A DNA stretch of 36,656 nt from Clostridium sp. CAG:343 (GCA_000431335.1 FR888028.1:1-36656); one strand, 5' to 3'. Positions 25,101-34,262 are shown, numbered from the stretch's first letter. Notes: generated by a model not told the origin, from the sequence alone. Numbers and translations: made by a program.

Positions 25101-25129
25101 ATTTTAATATAACTTTTTATATTTTGCAA
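25101..25129 (-). promoter_or_regulatory. promoter of the dcw cluster
   Basis: Minus-strand TTGCAA (25124-25129), 17-bp spacer, TAAAAT (25101-25106), immediately upstream of the MraZ boxes. Confidence 0.75.
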
Positions 25130-25315
25130 GCTTTTTTGTAAATTTTTTTATTTTTTTTATTTATTGCATTTTTATTAATAATTATCTAAAATTACTTTTA
25201 TCCCAACAGTAAAACTATTAATTGTAGTTTTGAATCATTTCTCTTATTAATAGTTCGTTTTATTTTAACTTTCTAATTGCTATACTTTTGATATAAAAAA
25301 TCAAGGAGGAGCTAT

Positions 25316-25705
25316 ATGAATGATGTAGAAAAAAATCTAAGAAAAAATATAGGAAAAAAAATAAAATTAGCAAGAACTAAAGCAGAATACACACAAGAAC
25401 AATTAGCTGAAAAGCTTTCTCTTTCGGCAAGGTATATCAGCCAACTAGAACGAGGAATAGCTTTTGGAAGTGCAACAACAATAACTAATATTTGTAAAGC
25501 TCTAAATATCACTTCTGATTTCTTATTTTATGACTTAATTAAAAGTAACTCACCTATTATGAATGATTTAATTGATGAAAACTTTTTAGAAGATTATTTA
25601 AAATTAAACAATTATAATAAAGTAATTGTAAATTCTATAACAAAAGAGCTTGTTAAATTACAAAAAGAAAATTTTGAAATAAATAAGCAATATAAAAAGG
25701 CATAA
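25316..25705 (+). CDS. XRE-family transcriptional regulator
   Basis: This 129-residue protein has an N-terminal helix-turn-helix of the Cro/CI type: TKAEYTQEQLAEKLSLSARYISQLERG with TQEQLAEKL and SARYISQLERG as the recognition core, then CKALNITSDFLF. The C-terminal 60 residues are a charged helix with no recognised ligand domain. It has a strong AAGGAGG ribosome binding site, and its stop codon lies in the loop of the following terminator. It diverges from the mraZ promoter; its targets are unknown. Confidence 0.85.
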   Translation: MNDVEKNLRKNIGKKIKLARTKAEYTQEQLAEKLSLSARYISQLERGIAFGSATTITNICKALNITSDFLFYDLIKSNSPIMNDLIDENFLEDYLKLNNYNKVIVNSITKELVKLQKENFEINKQYKKA

Positions 25706-25725
25706 CCTTTTTATATTGCTTATTT
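25681..25725. terminator. perfect 20-bp bidirectional terminator between XRE and the peptidase
   Basis: The arms 25681-25700 and 25706-25725 pair over 20 bp with a 5-nt loop holding the XRE stop codon. It serves the convergent XRE and peptidase transcripts. Confidence 0.85.
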
Positions 25726-25732
25726 ATTTCAT

Positions 25733-26414
25733 TTAATTTATAGTTGTTCCTGTAGCACCAGTTCCAACAACATCTTCTTGTAAAGAGCGCCATGTATTGC
25801 ACCCAACAATTCCATCTGCAGTCAATCCTCTTGAACGCTGATATGCTACTACAGCATTATAAGTAGCAACTCCAAAAATCCCATCTAATCCATTTGTTCT
25901 ATAGCCTAATGTATTTAAATCATCTTGTGCTATTAATACATAATTACTCAAACTTCCTTTCTTTAAAAGCGGAAATCCTCCAGTAGAACATGCTGGTTTC
26001 CCGAAATCTTTTATCAAAATGTACCCAAGTAGGAGTTAATGAAATTGGTTCAACATAATACCATACCCCAGAATTTTTTGCACTATTCCATAAACGTGTT
26101 CTTTGAGTGCTAGTTAATGTTTGCCCAACATCAAAAGCTACTCCAGCATAATGTTGACTTTGATTTCCATGACCTCCTTCATATGGTCTTTTAAATGCAA
26201 ATCCAACCGGTATTGGGCTTCCATAAATATACCTTTGACTATTCCAACTTTGCATCGTTCTTTTCGTCGTCCATAATATATTACTTTTACTTGTTCCTCT
26301 AAATTCTCTTACTCTTAACGTTCCATTTGTATTATATGGCATCGGCTCTGCTTCTCCCCTATAATACGTTTCCATCCTATCTGTATCATTATTAAAAACC
26401 AAGATTTTTGCCAT
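25733..26414 (-). CDS. M15-type peptidoglycan peptidase with peptidoglycan-binding domain, +1 recoded at a CGG codon
   Basis: The N-terminal part (about 1-137) is an M15/D-Ala-D-Ala carboxypeptidase-like zinc domain with H88-x-x-G-x-A-x-D95 (HYAGVAFD) and H132 in WVHFDKRF. At codon 138 the zero frame meets CGG. Skipping the C gives FGKPACSTGGFPLLKKGS and runs into a peptidoglycan-binding repeat domain (LNTLGYRTNGLDGIFG, VAYQRSRGLTADGIVG). Total 226 residues. The Met at 26414 is chosen over 26432 since GGGAGG lies upstream of it and nothing precedes the other. No signal peptide is visible, so export would be non-classical or lysis-linked, as for endolysin-like enzymes. Confidence 0.86.
26001..26003 (-). 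other. CGGG +1 recoding site in the M15 peptidase
   Basis: The codons read TTT CGG GAA ACC. The shifted reading TTT, GGG, AAA, CCA gives R-F-G-K-P-A-C and joins the two domains. It is the only site of the seven whose fourth base is G rather than A. Confidence 0.85.
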
Positions 26415-26502
26415 AATAAAAAATCCTCCCATTTATATACTATTTGTATATATTATGAAAGAATTTTTAATTTGTTTATAATTTATTTTATATTCTTATA
26501 TA

Positions 26503-27270
26503 TTATACTACCCTTGCTTTTACAATAACTCTCATTTTGCTATCATTAGTACATGTAATCAATGTAATCTCTTTTCTTCCATTTGTTAATTGAGATGTAC
26601 AACTTAAATCTTCTGGAATCACCTCATATTTATTATAAACTGAATATCTAAGTGTATTTCCACTTGTATCTGTTATCTCTATAATATCTCCATTTTCTAA
26701 GCTAGGGACCTTACTAAAAAATCTAGTATTACGATAATTATGACCTACAATACAGAAATTTCCTACTTCATTTGGATCTGCTCCCCAAAATTTTGTAGGA
26801 GATATCTTCAACAATGCTTCTGTCTCTGCTTCTGAATCTGTTTCTCCATCTAATATCGGATATTGCACATTAATTTTAGGAATATTAATTGTAGCTATTG
26901 TAGTATATCTATATCCATCATTTGTTTTTTGAACATTTTTCTTATTTGAGCCATTTTGAGTTTGTTTTTGTGGCGTATTATCAAATTCATTGTTAGTTGA
27001 ACCATTATTTTGTTCCGAGTCATCCAAAACAACTATTAAAATATTATTTTTTGCAACTGTAGTATCTTCTTGTGCATCTGTATTAAATTCACTCATGATT
27101 TCTTGTGAAGTTTCTTCACTCTTATTTCTGTCATATTCTGCATAAATACATAGAGAGATTAAAATGCATACCAAAAAAATAGACAAAAGGAAATCAAACT
27201 TATAGATTTTCTTTTTTCTTTTTAGTTCTGGTGTTATATATAATTTCTTAGTAACTAAAATTTGATTCAT
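26503..27270 (-). CDS. sortase (class D-like)
   Basis: This 255-residue membrane-anchored transpeptidase attaches surface proteins. It has one N-terminal membrane helix (about 27-44), an Asn/Gln-rich linker, then the sortase barrel with catalytic H177 (VGHNYR), C240 (LITCT) and R247 (SKMRVIV). Class is tentative. No substrate with a sorting signal is seen in this window. Confidence 0.9.
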   Translation of the reverse strand: MNQILVTKKLYITPELKRKKKIYKFDFLLSIFLVCILISLCIYAEYDRNKSEETSQEIMSEFNTDAQEDTTVAKNNILIVVLDDSEQNNGSTNNEFDNTPQKQTQNGSNKKNVQKTNDGYRYTTIATINIPKINVQYPILDGETDSEAETEALLKISPTKFWGADPNEVGNFCIVGHNYRNTRFFSKVPSLENGDIIEITDTSGNTLRYSVYNKYEVIPEDLSCTSQLTNGRKEITLITCTNDSKMRVIVKARVV

Positions 27271-27324
27271 TGCACTCTCCCTACTTTATATTTCTATTTT
27301 ATTATAACATAGTTTTATACATTT

Positions 27325-28194
27325 TTAAATACCTTTTTTTAAAATCCTATTAGTAATATCCGCAAAATTTTCTAATGTTAATTTTTCCGCTCGTACACTC
27401 TCATCTAATTTAAGAGATTCTAAAATTTGATTTCCTTCTTCCTTATTTTGAAATATTTTAGCATTATTTAACGCATTTATTAATGTTTTTCTTCTTTGCA
27501 TAAAAGCACTTTTTATTATCTTAAACATAAGCTCTTTATCTTGCACTTCTATTGGAGGCTCTTTTCTTATATTTAACTTGATAACTTTTGATGTCACTTC
27601 AGGTTCTGGAATAAAAGATTCTTTCGGAACTTCTAATATTGCTTCTGCTATCGCATAGTAATATACTGCATATGTAATAGCTCCAGTCTCTTTTTCTCCC
27701 GGAATAGCAATTAATCTATCAGCAACTTCCTTTTGTATCATAACTGTTATGCTTTCTAAATCTAATTTTTCTTCTAATAATTTCATAATAATTGGAGTAG
27801 TTATATAATATGGCAAGTTAGCTACTATTTTTACCTTCTTTATATTAGTATTTTCTTTTTCTTTCTTTATAAGATGTTTTAAATCTATTTTTAGAACATC
27901 TTGCTGATATAATTCAAAATTATTATATAATTTAAATCTATCCTGTAAGATTTCTACCATTTTTTTATCTAATTCAATACCTATTACCTTTCCTGCTTTT
28001 TCCAATAAGTATTTTGTTAACGTTCCTAAGCCTGGTCCAATTTCTATTACCAAATCTTCTTTATCTATTTTACTACTTTCTACTATTTCATTTACTACCT
28101 GTTCACTAATTAAAAAGTTTTGTCCTAATGATTTATTAGCTCTAATATTGTATTTTTTCATAATAAACTTAGTTTCTTCTATTAATGTTTCCAT
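27325..28194 (-). CDS. rsmA: 16S rRNA (adenine1518/1519-N6)-dimethyltransferase
   Basis: This 289-residue KsgA/RsmA dimethylates A1518 and A1519 of 16S rRNA. It shows SLGQNFLI at the N-terminus, the SAM loop EIGPGLGTLT, and NLPYYITTP (the NLPY catalytic motif), followed by the small C-terminal helical domain. Length is normal and the frame is intact. Confidence 0.95.
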   Translation of the reverse strand: METLIEETKFIMKKYNIRANKSLGQNFLISEQVVNEIVESSKIDKEDLVIEIGPGLGTLTKYLLEKAGKVIGIELDKKMVEILQDRFKLYNNFELYQQDVLKIDLKHLIKKEKENTNIKKVKIVANLPYYITTPIIMKLLEEKLDLESITVMIQKEVADRLIAIPGEKETGAITYAVYYYAIAEAILEVPKESFIPEPEVTSKVIKLNIRKEPPIEVQDKELMFKIIKSAFMQRRKTLINALNNAKIFQNKEEGNQILESLKLDESVRAEKLTLENFADITNRILKKGI

Positions 28195-28390
28195 ATTTTA
28201 ACTCTCCATATCTTTGTTAATTTATTTTTTTTGCACTTATATTTTATTATAAATAGGCTGTTTTTTCAAGTTTTTATTGATTTTTATATTTTTTTCATAT
28301 AAAATATAATCACTATTAGATTCTTGTATATTTTAACATTATATTTTTTATCTAATAGTTAAAATTAATTTAAACAAAAGAGGCTAGTTT

Positions 28391-30715
28391 ATGGAAAAAA
28401 ATAATAATAATTATAAAAAAAATAAAAATTCTTTATCCAAAGATTTTTCTAATGATTCTAATATAATAAAAATGAAAACATCTTTTAATTCCAAAAATTT
28501 AATGCATTACAAGAAATTAAGAGTTACTTTAATTGTAGTAATATTAATACTTTTATTATTGATTGTAAGAATTGGATTTTTACAATTTGTTCAAGGCAAT
28601 TATCTTAAAGAACTCGCTTATAATCAGCAAACAATTAATCAAATCATTAGTCCAAAAAGAGGAAATATTTATGATTCTACTGGAAAAGCTTTAGCTATTA
28701 GTGCTCAAGTAGACACAATAACTATTAATCCTAATAAATTAGTAAAAAACTCTAATGAAGAAACCAAAGAATTTAAAGAAAAAATAGCAAAAGGTCTTTC
28801 TGAAATTTTCGAATTAAATTATGATGAAGTTTTAGAAAATGTAAATAGTTCTTCTCAAGTTGAAACAATTGCAAAAAAAGTTGAACAGGAAAAAGTTGAC
28901 ACTTTAAAAAAATGGATGGAAGATAATAAAATTTCAGTAGGAATCAATATTGATGAAGATACTAAAAGATATTATCCTTATAATACAGTTGCTTCTAATG
29001 TAATCGGATTCTGTGGTAGTGATAATCAAGGATTAAGTGGTGTTGAATCAAAATGGGATTCTATCCTAACAGGTACTCCTGGAAAAATAGTTAGCTCTAA
29101 AGGAAGTAATCAAGAAGAAATACCTAATGCAGAAGAAACTTATATCTCTGCTGAAAATGGTAGCGACTTAACCTTAACTATTGACTTAAATATTCAAACT
29201 ATTATTGAGAAATACTTAAAGCAAGCTGTTGAAGATAATGATTGTAAAAAAGGTGGAAACGTTATTGTTATGAATCCTAAAAATGGAGACATACTAGGTA
29301 TGGCTTGTTATCCAGATTATAACTTAAATTCTCCATATACTCCAAATTCTACATTAGCCGAAACTTATGATTCTCTTTCTAATGAAGAAAAAAGTGAATC
29401 TCTTTATAAAATGTGGTCTAATAAGTCAGTAGCTGAAACATATGAACCAGGTTCTGTTTTTAAAGTTATTACAGCTTCTGTTGCTTTAGAAGAAAATATT
29501 ACAACTACTGATAAATCAAATGATTTTTATTGTAAAGGATATGAAGAATTTGAAGATTCTTCCGCATCTCAACCTTTAAAAATTTCATGTTGGAGAGCAA
29601 ATCCTCATGGTGTTCAAAGCTTAAGGCAAGCGTTATGTAATTCATGTAACCCTGCATTTATGCAACTTGGAAAAAGAATTGGTGCTCCAACTTTATATAA
29701 ATATTATGAAGCTTTCGGATTATTTGATTCAACAAATTCTGGATTATATGGTGAACAAAGTAGTATTTTCCAAAAGTTGGACAAAGTTGGACCTGTTGAA
29801 TTAGCAACAATGTCTTTTGGTCAAAGATTAAATGTCACACCTCTTCAAATGGCAACAGCCATTGCTTGTGTTGCTAACGATGGTGTTTTAATGAAACCAA
29901 GAATAGTAAAACAAGTTACTAATACTGATTCTGGATCAGTTAGCGAAATTCCAGTTACACAAGTTAGACAAGTTATTTCAAAAGAAACTGCTCAAGAAGT
30001 AAAATCTATGATGGAATCTGTTGTAACTATCGGAACAGGAAAACATGCTGCTGTTTCTGGATACTCTATTGGTGGAAAAACTGGTACATCAGAACCTGTT
30101 TATAATAAAACTGAAGAAGGTTATGTTGCTTCTTATGTAGCTATTTCTCCAGTTGAAGATACTCAAGTTGTTTTACTATTAACTTTATATGACCCTCCAA
30201 AAAGCAATCACCAAGGTGGTCAATTAGCTGGACCTGTTGTATCACAAATGTTATCAGAAATATTACCTTATTTAGGCATACCTTCTAATGAAAATTCTTC
30301 TGATAGTTCTTCATCAGATAACCTAATTGTAGTTCCTGATGTAAGAAATAAAACTGTATCTGAAGCTGAGAAAATCTTAAAGAACTCTGGTTTTTCAACC
30401 AAAACATATGTAAACGGTGATGCTAACAATACACTTGTAGTAGATCAAACGCCAAAACCAGGAGTATCTTTATCTAAAAATTCTGTTGTTGTACTTTATG
30501 GAGAAGGAAATGACGTTGCTACTTCTGTTACAGTTCCAGATTTAAAGGGAATGAATGCATCACAGGCTTCTAACACATTAAAAGAGAAAAATCTAAATAT
30601 TAGTATAGAAGGTAGTGGTACTGTTATTTCACAAGATGCTGCCAAAGATGAAAAAGTCCCAGAAGGAACAGTTATTAAGGTTACTTTAAAGCAAAATTTG
30701 ACAGATGCTCATTAA
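28391..30715 (+). CDS. class B PBP with two PASTA domains (SpoVD/FtsI type)
   Basis: This 774-residue transpeptidase has a long Asn/Lys-rich cytoplasmic tail, one membrane helix (about 47-68), a dimerisation domain, and motifs SVFK (about 354), SCN (about 417) and KTGTS (about 562). A Ser-rich linker and two PASTA domains (VVPDVRNKTVSEAEKILKNS, quoted to its first 20 residues, and VTVPDLKGMNASQASNTL) follow. It is a close paralog of the interrupted dcw PBP, stands alone outside the cluster, and has no in-frame CGG. It could supply the essential division PBP while the split copy is sporulation-specific, or vice versa. Confidence 0.93.
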   Translation: MEKNNNNYKKNKNSLSKDFSNDSNIIKMKTSFNSKNLMHYKKLRVTLIVVILILLLLIVRIGFLQFVQGNYLKELAYNQQTINQIISPKRGNIYDSTGKALAISAQVDTITINPNKLVKNSNEETKEFKEKIAKGLSEIFELNYDEVLENVNSSSQVETIAKKVEQEKVDTLKKWMEDNKISVGINIDEDTKRYYPYNTVASNVIGFCGSDNQGLSGVESKWDSILTGTPGKIVSSKGSNQEEIPNAEETYISAENGSDLTLTIDLNIQTIIEKYLKQAVEDNDCKKGGNVIVMNPKNGDILGMACYPDYNLNSPYTPNSTLAETYDSLSNEEKSESLYKMWSNKSVAETYEPGSVFKVITASVALEENITTTDKSNDFYCKGYEEFEDSSASQPLKISCWRANPHGVQSLRQALCNSCNPAFMQLGKRIGAPTLYKYYEAFGLFDSTNSGLYGEQSSIFQKLDKVGPVELATMSFGQRLNVTPLQMATAIACVANDGVLMKPRIVKQVTNTDSGSVSEIPVTQVRQVISKETAQEVKSMMESVVTIGTGKHAAVSGYSIGGKTGTSEPVYNKTEEGYVASYVAISPVEDTQVVLLLTLYDPPKSNHQGGQLAGPVVSQMLSEILPYLGIPSNENSSDSSSSDNLIVVPDVRNKTVSEAEKILKNSGFSTKTYVNGDANNTLVVDQTPKPGVSLSKNSVVVLYGEGNDVATSVTVPDLKGMNASQASNTLKEKNLNISIEGSGTVISQDAAKDEKVPEGTVIKVTLKQNLTDAH

Positions 30716-30728
30716 ATAATTAAAATAA

Positions 30729-30762
30729 AAAAATGGAATAAGAAAAATCTTATTCCATTTTT
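30729..30762. terminator. bidirectional terminator between the PBP paralog and ispH
   Basis: AAAAATGGAATAAG pairs perfectly with CTTATTCCATTTTT around a 6-nt loop. A-run and T-run sides allow termination both ways for the convergent genes. Confidence 0.88.
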
Positions 30763-32314
30763 ATATTTCAATTATTTTTTCTACTTTTTCTAAAATTTTT
30801 TGTATACTTTCTTCTGGCGTAGAAGCTCCTGCCATAATACCAACTTTATTACTTTTTTCTATTTCTGCTATATCTAGCTGTACAGCTGTTTCAACACATA
30901 TACACTTTTTACAATTTGCTTTTGCTATTTCATATAATTTTTTAGTATTTGAACTATTAACTCCTCCAATAATAATCATATAATCCACCATTTTTGAAAT
31001 TTTTTCAGTTTCATTTTGTCTTAATTCAGTTGCTTTACAAATTGTATTTTTTAATATCAATTCTATATTTTTTGGCAACTTACTTTTTACTCTTTTTTCT
31101 ATTTCATTAAATTTTTCTAAACTATATGTAGTTTGTGAAATAATTAATAATTTATTAATATTTGAATTTTTTAATATTTCTAAGGCCTCTTCTACATCAT
31201 CTTCATTTTCTATAACATACACATTTTTACCGCAATAGCTTATTGTTCCAATATTTTCCGGATGTTCTTTACTTCCACACAAAAATATAAAAAATCCTTT
31301 TCCAGCATATTCTTCTGCAATTTTATGAATTTTTAGAACATTAGGACATGTATAGTCTTTTAATTCTATACCCTTTTTATTAGCTAAATCATATATTTCC
31401 TTTCTTATCCCATGTGCTCTTATTACAGTTTTTCCTTTAGCATCTTCAATATCATCTATAAAAATCAAGCCCTTTTCTTTTAAAGAATTTATTACTTGTC
31501 TATTATGTACTATCTCTCCTAAACAATATATATTATCTTCTTTATTTTCTTTGATATCTTTATTTACTCCATCAACTGCCCTTTTTACTCCATAACAAAA
31601 TCCTGCTGTTTTCCCTATTATTATATTTTTTATCCTCTTTAAAAATTCAGTAATAAATTGTACACATTCTTTTTCCATATTTTCCATTTCTTGTTTTGTA
31701 TACATTAAGTATTCGTGTTTTTCACACATATCAATAATAAATTTTTCTCCATTTATATATTTATTTATATATTGTATTGTTTCTTCAGACTCTTTTTTTG
31801 TAATATCAAATTCATCTACTATCTGATTTACAGATAATATTTTTTCATCAAATTTAAGATCTTCAAATTTACTATTTTTATAAACATAATCTGCATATAT
31901 TCTAAAATCATTTCTTTTCAATTTTCTTAGCTCTTCTTTGTTACATTTTATTTGTTTTCCATTATTTAGTTTTACTCCTATTATGTTTTCCATTTTTTCA
32001 TCCCATATAGCCTTTTTAGTATATGTTATATTATTATAATAATAATCTGTCATTAAATGTGTTAAACTTCCTAATATTACAGGGTCTTGAATATATTTTG
32101 CATATTTTATATAAAATCTTCTATATCCTTTAAAATCTTTTTCTCCATCATAATGTGTTATCTTATGTGCTATTATTTTACTTACATTTTTTATTACATA
32201 TCCATTATTAATATCTGGTGTCACATTTCCAAACATAAACAAATTTTTATCAATATTATCTATATTTTTTAATACTTTATTTGCTATTCCCAAATGTACT
32301 CCCCAAGATGGCAT
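30761..32314 (-). CDS. ispH: zinc-phospholipase-C-like domain fused to HMBPP reductase (IspH)
   Basis: Residues about 228-517 are IspH, the [4Fe-4S] enzyme making IPP and DMAPP at the end of the MEP pathway. The three cluster cysteines are C240 (GFCYG), C323 (YTCPN) and C425 (NTICKAT), with IVHN and EHPENIG histidines. Residues 1-225 resemble the zinc-dependent phospholipase C fold (MPSWGVHLGIA, AHKITHY, HLMTDYYY). The open frame is continuous with no in-frame ATG/TTG/GTG at the usual IspH start. However, AGAGG precedes an ATA codon at about residue 228, so internal non-standard initiation is possible. It starts 2 nt after ispG, so both MEP genes form one operon. Confidence 0.88.
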   Translation of the reverse strand: MPSWGVHLGIANKVLKNIDNIDKNLFMFGNVTPDINNGYVIKNVSKIIAHKITHYDGEKDFKGYRRFYIKYAKYIQDPVILGSLTHLMTDYYYNNITYTKKAIWDEKMENIIGVKLNNGKQIKCNKEELRKLKRNDFRIYADYVYKNSKFEDLKFDEKILSVNQIVDEFDITKKESEETIQYINKYINGEKFIIDMCEKHEYLMYTKQEMENMEKECVQFITEFLKRIKNIIIGKTAGFCYGVKRAVDGVNKDIKENKEDNIYCLGEIVHNRQVINSLKEKGLIFIDDIEDAKGKTVIRAHGIRKEIYDLANKKGIELKDYTCPNVLKIHKIAEEYAGKGFFIFLCGSKEHPENIGTISYCGKNVYVIENEDDVEEALEILKNSNINKLLIISQTTYSLEKFNEIEKRVKSKLPKNIELILKNTICKATELRQNETEKISKMVDYMIIIGGVNSSNTKKLYEIAKANCKKCICVETAVQLDIAEIEKSNKVGIMAGASTPEESIQKILEKVEKIIEI

Positions 32315-32316
32315 TA

Positions 32317-33384
32317 TTATTCCTCCTCGTATTTTATCATTTTTAAAATTTCTTTTTCTAATTCTTCTACTATTTCTTCTTGTTTAACTTTTTTTATTAT
32401 TTCTCCCTTTTTAAATAACAATCCCTCTTTTACTCCTCCTGCAATTCCAATATCTGCTTCTCTTGCTTCCCCTGGGCCATTTACACTACATCCCATTACA
32501 GCAACTGTAATATCTGATTCTATTGTTTGCAAAAATTCCTCTACCTTTTTCGCAATTGGTATTAAATCTATTTGGGTTCTTCCACAAGTTGGACATGCTA
32601 CTAAAGTTGGCACTTTAGAATATAAATTGCAATCCTTTAAAATCTCTTTAGCAACTTTTATTTCTTTAATCGGATCATCTGATAATGAAACTCTAATTGT
32701 ATCTCCTATTCCTTTTCTTAACATGTATCCTAGGCCTATACTTGATTTTATGGTTCCACTAAATTCAGTTCCACTCTCTGTTATTCCTAAATGAAGTGGA
32801 CACTTAAATTGTTTCGCAGCTTCTTCATAGGCTTCTATACATAAATCTAAATTTGAAGCTTTTAGTGATAATGCATAATCATAAAAATTTAATTTTTCTA
32901 ATATATCAATATGTCTTTTTGCACTTTCTACCATTGCTTTAGCTGTTGGTTTTCCATACTTCTCTAACAAATCTTTTTCTAATGAACCTGCATTTACTCC
33001 TATTCTTATAGGAATATTCTTTTCTTTACATTTATCTACAACAGCTTTTACTCTTTCTTCTGCTCCTATATTTCCCGGATTAATTCTAACTTTATCTACT
33101 CCAGAATTAATTGCTTCTAATGCAATTCTATAATCATAATGTATATCTGCAACAATTGGAATATGTATTTTTTCTTTTATTTTCTTTATCGCTTTAGCAT
33201 CTTCTATATCTAAGCATGCAACTCTTATTATTTCACATCCAGCCTTTTCTAATTCCAAAATTTGATTTACTGTATCTTCTACGTTTTTTGTTTTTGTATT
33301 ACACATTGATTGTATAACCACTTTATTTTGTCCACCTATTTGTACATTACCTACCATTATTTTTCTTGTTTCTGTTCGCTTCAT
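32317..33384 (-). CDS. ispG: HMBPP synthase (GcpE)
   Basis: This 355-residue [4Fe-4S] enzyme converts MEcPP to HMBPP in the MEP isoprenoid pathway. The iron-sulfur cysteines lie in CPTCGRTQ and MGCSVNGPGE, and the TIM barrel N-terminal part is complete (IQSMCNTKTKNVEDTV). GGAAGG precedes the ATG. It precedes ispH with a 2-nt gap. Confidence 0.95.
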   Translation of the reverse strand: MKRTETRKIMVGNVQIGGQNKVVIQSMCNTKTKNVEDTVNQILELEKAGCEIIRVACLDIEDAKAIKKIKEKIHIPIVADIHYDYRIALEAINSGVDKVRINPGNIGAEERVKAVVDKCKEKNIPIRIGVNAGSLEKDLLEKYGKPTAKAMVESAKRHIDILEKLNFYDYALSLKASNLDLCIEAYEEAAKQFKCPLHLGITESGTEFSGTIKSSIGLGYMLRKGIGDTIRVSLSDDPIKEIKVAKEILKDCNLYSKVPTLVACPTCGRTQIDLIPIAKKVEEFLQTIESDITVAVMGCSVNGPGEAREADIGIAGGVKEGLLFKKGEIIKKVKQEEIVEELEKEILKMIKYEEE

Positions 33385-33443
33385 TTTTTATTTTCCTTCC
33401 TAATACTTTTACATATTCTACAATAAAATTTTATTATAACATA

Positions 33444-33486
33444 ATAAAGTATATAACATATTATTTTATTATGTTATATACTTTAT
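33444..33486. terminator. 17-bp hairpin after the WalR-like gene
   Basis: ATAAAGTATATAACATA pairs perfectly with its complement around a 9-nt loop. It lies between the regulator stop and the ispG promoter region. U-tracts are present on the plus-strand side and weak on the minus side. Confidence 0.6.
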
Positions 33487-33521
33487 CTTTTTTTATATAT
33501 CACGTCCTTATTTATAATAAT

Positions 33522-34262
33522 TTATCTTTTAGCTATATAATAGCCAACTCCCCTTTTAGTAATTAATATTTTAGGCGCTGATGTGTCTTTTTCAATTTTT
33601 TCTCTAATTCTTCTAACAGTAACATCAACTGTTCTAATGTCTCCATAATACTCATAGCCCCAAACTCTTTCTAACAAAGTTTCTCTTGTTACTACTTGTT
33701 CTGGTTGAGAAGCTAAGAATTTTAAAACTTCAAATTCTCTTAATGTTAAATCTATAATTTCTCCACGTACTTTTGTTTCAAATTTATCTAAATCCAACTC
33801 TAATTCCCCAACTATAATTCTATTTTCCTTCTTTTTATCTTCTGCTATTTGCTCTACTACTACATTATTAGAAACAGCTTCTACTTTTCTTAAATTTGCT
33901 TTTACTCTTGCAACTAATTCCCTTACACTAAATGGTTTAGTAATATAATCATCTGCCCCTAATTCTAATCCTAATATTTTATCTATTTCTCCATCTTTAG
34001 CAGTTAGCATAAGAATTGGAACATTTAAAGAATTTTTAATTCTTTTACATACTGACAAACCATCTAATTTTGGAAGCATAATATCCAATAAAATTAAATC
34101 AGGTTTTTGTTCTAATGCAACATTAATCGCTGTTATCCCATCACTTGCTTCTATTGTATTATATCCCTCTTTTTTTAAATTATAAACCAATATATCTACA
34201 ATTGGTTGTTCATCATCAACAATTAATATTGTTTTTGCATCTTTTACAATTTCTTCTTCCAC
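33522..34262 (-). CDS. walR: WalR-like response regulator
   Basis: This 246-residue OmpR-type regulator has a receiver domain (VDDEQP, phosphorylated D60 in LLDIMLP, T87, K109 in TKPFS) and a C-terminal winged helix (TLREFEVLKFLASQ, DIRTVDVTVRRIREKI). The receiver resembles WalR/VicR more than other OmpR regulators. It starts at a GTG preceded by AAAGGCGG. Its predicted kinase is not next to it but at 7251-8696. PhoP is the alternative identification. Confidence 0.85.
   Translation of the reverse strand: MEEEIVKDAKTILIVDDEQPIVDILVYNLKKEGYNTIEASDGITAINVALEQKPDLILLDIMLPKLDGLSVCKRIKNSLNVPILMLTAKDGEIDKILGLELGADDYITKPFSVRELVARVKANLRKVEAVSNNVVVEQIAEDKKKENRIIVGELELDLDKFETKVRGEIIDLTLREFEVLKFLASQPEQVVTRETLLERVWGYEYYGDIRTVDVTVRRIREKIEKDTSAPKILITKRGVGYYIAKR

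Noticed and set aside
9931..26003. Sequencing or assembly error as the cause of the seven frame breaks
   Set aside because: Errors usually fall in homopolymers; none of the seven does. All share CGG in frame before R and restore Gly, while identical CGG strings out of frame elsewhere are not disturbed. I cannot see raw reads, so it is not formally excluded.
9931..26003. CGG simply reassigned to another amino acid such as Trp or Gln
   Set aside because: Reassignment changes a residue but not the frame. Here downstream homology is in the +1 frame in all seven cases.
9931..26003. GGAGG as an internal Shine-Dalgarno stimulator of frameshifting, as in prfB
   Set aside because: Only three sites contain GGAGG, and it lies at or after the shift point rather than a few bases upstream.
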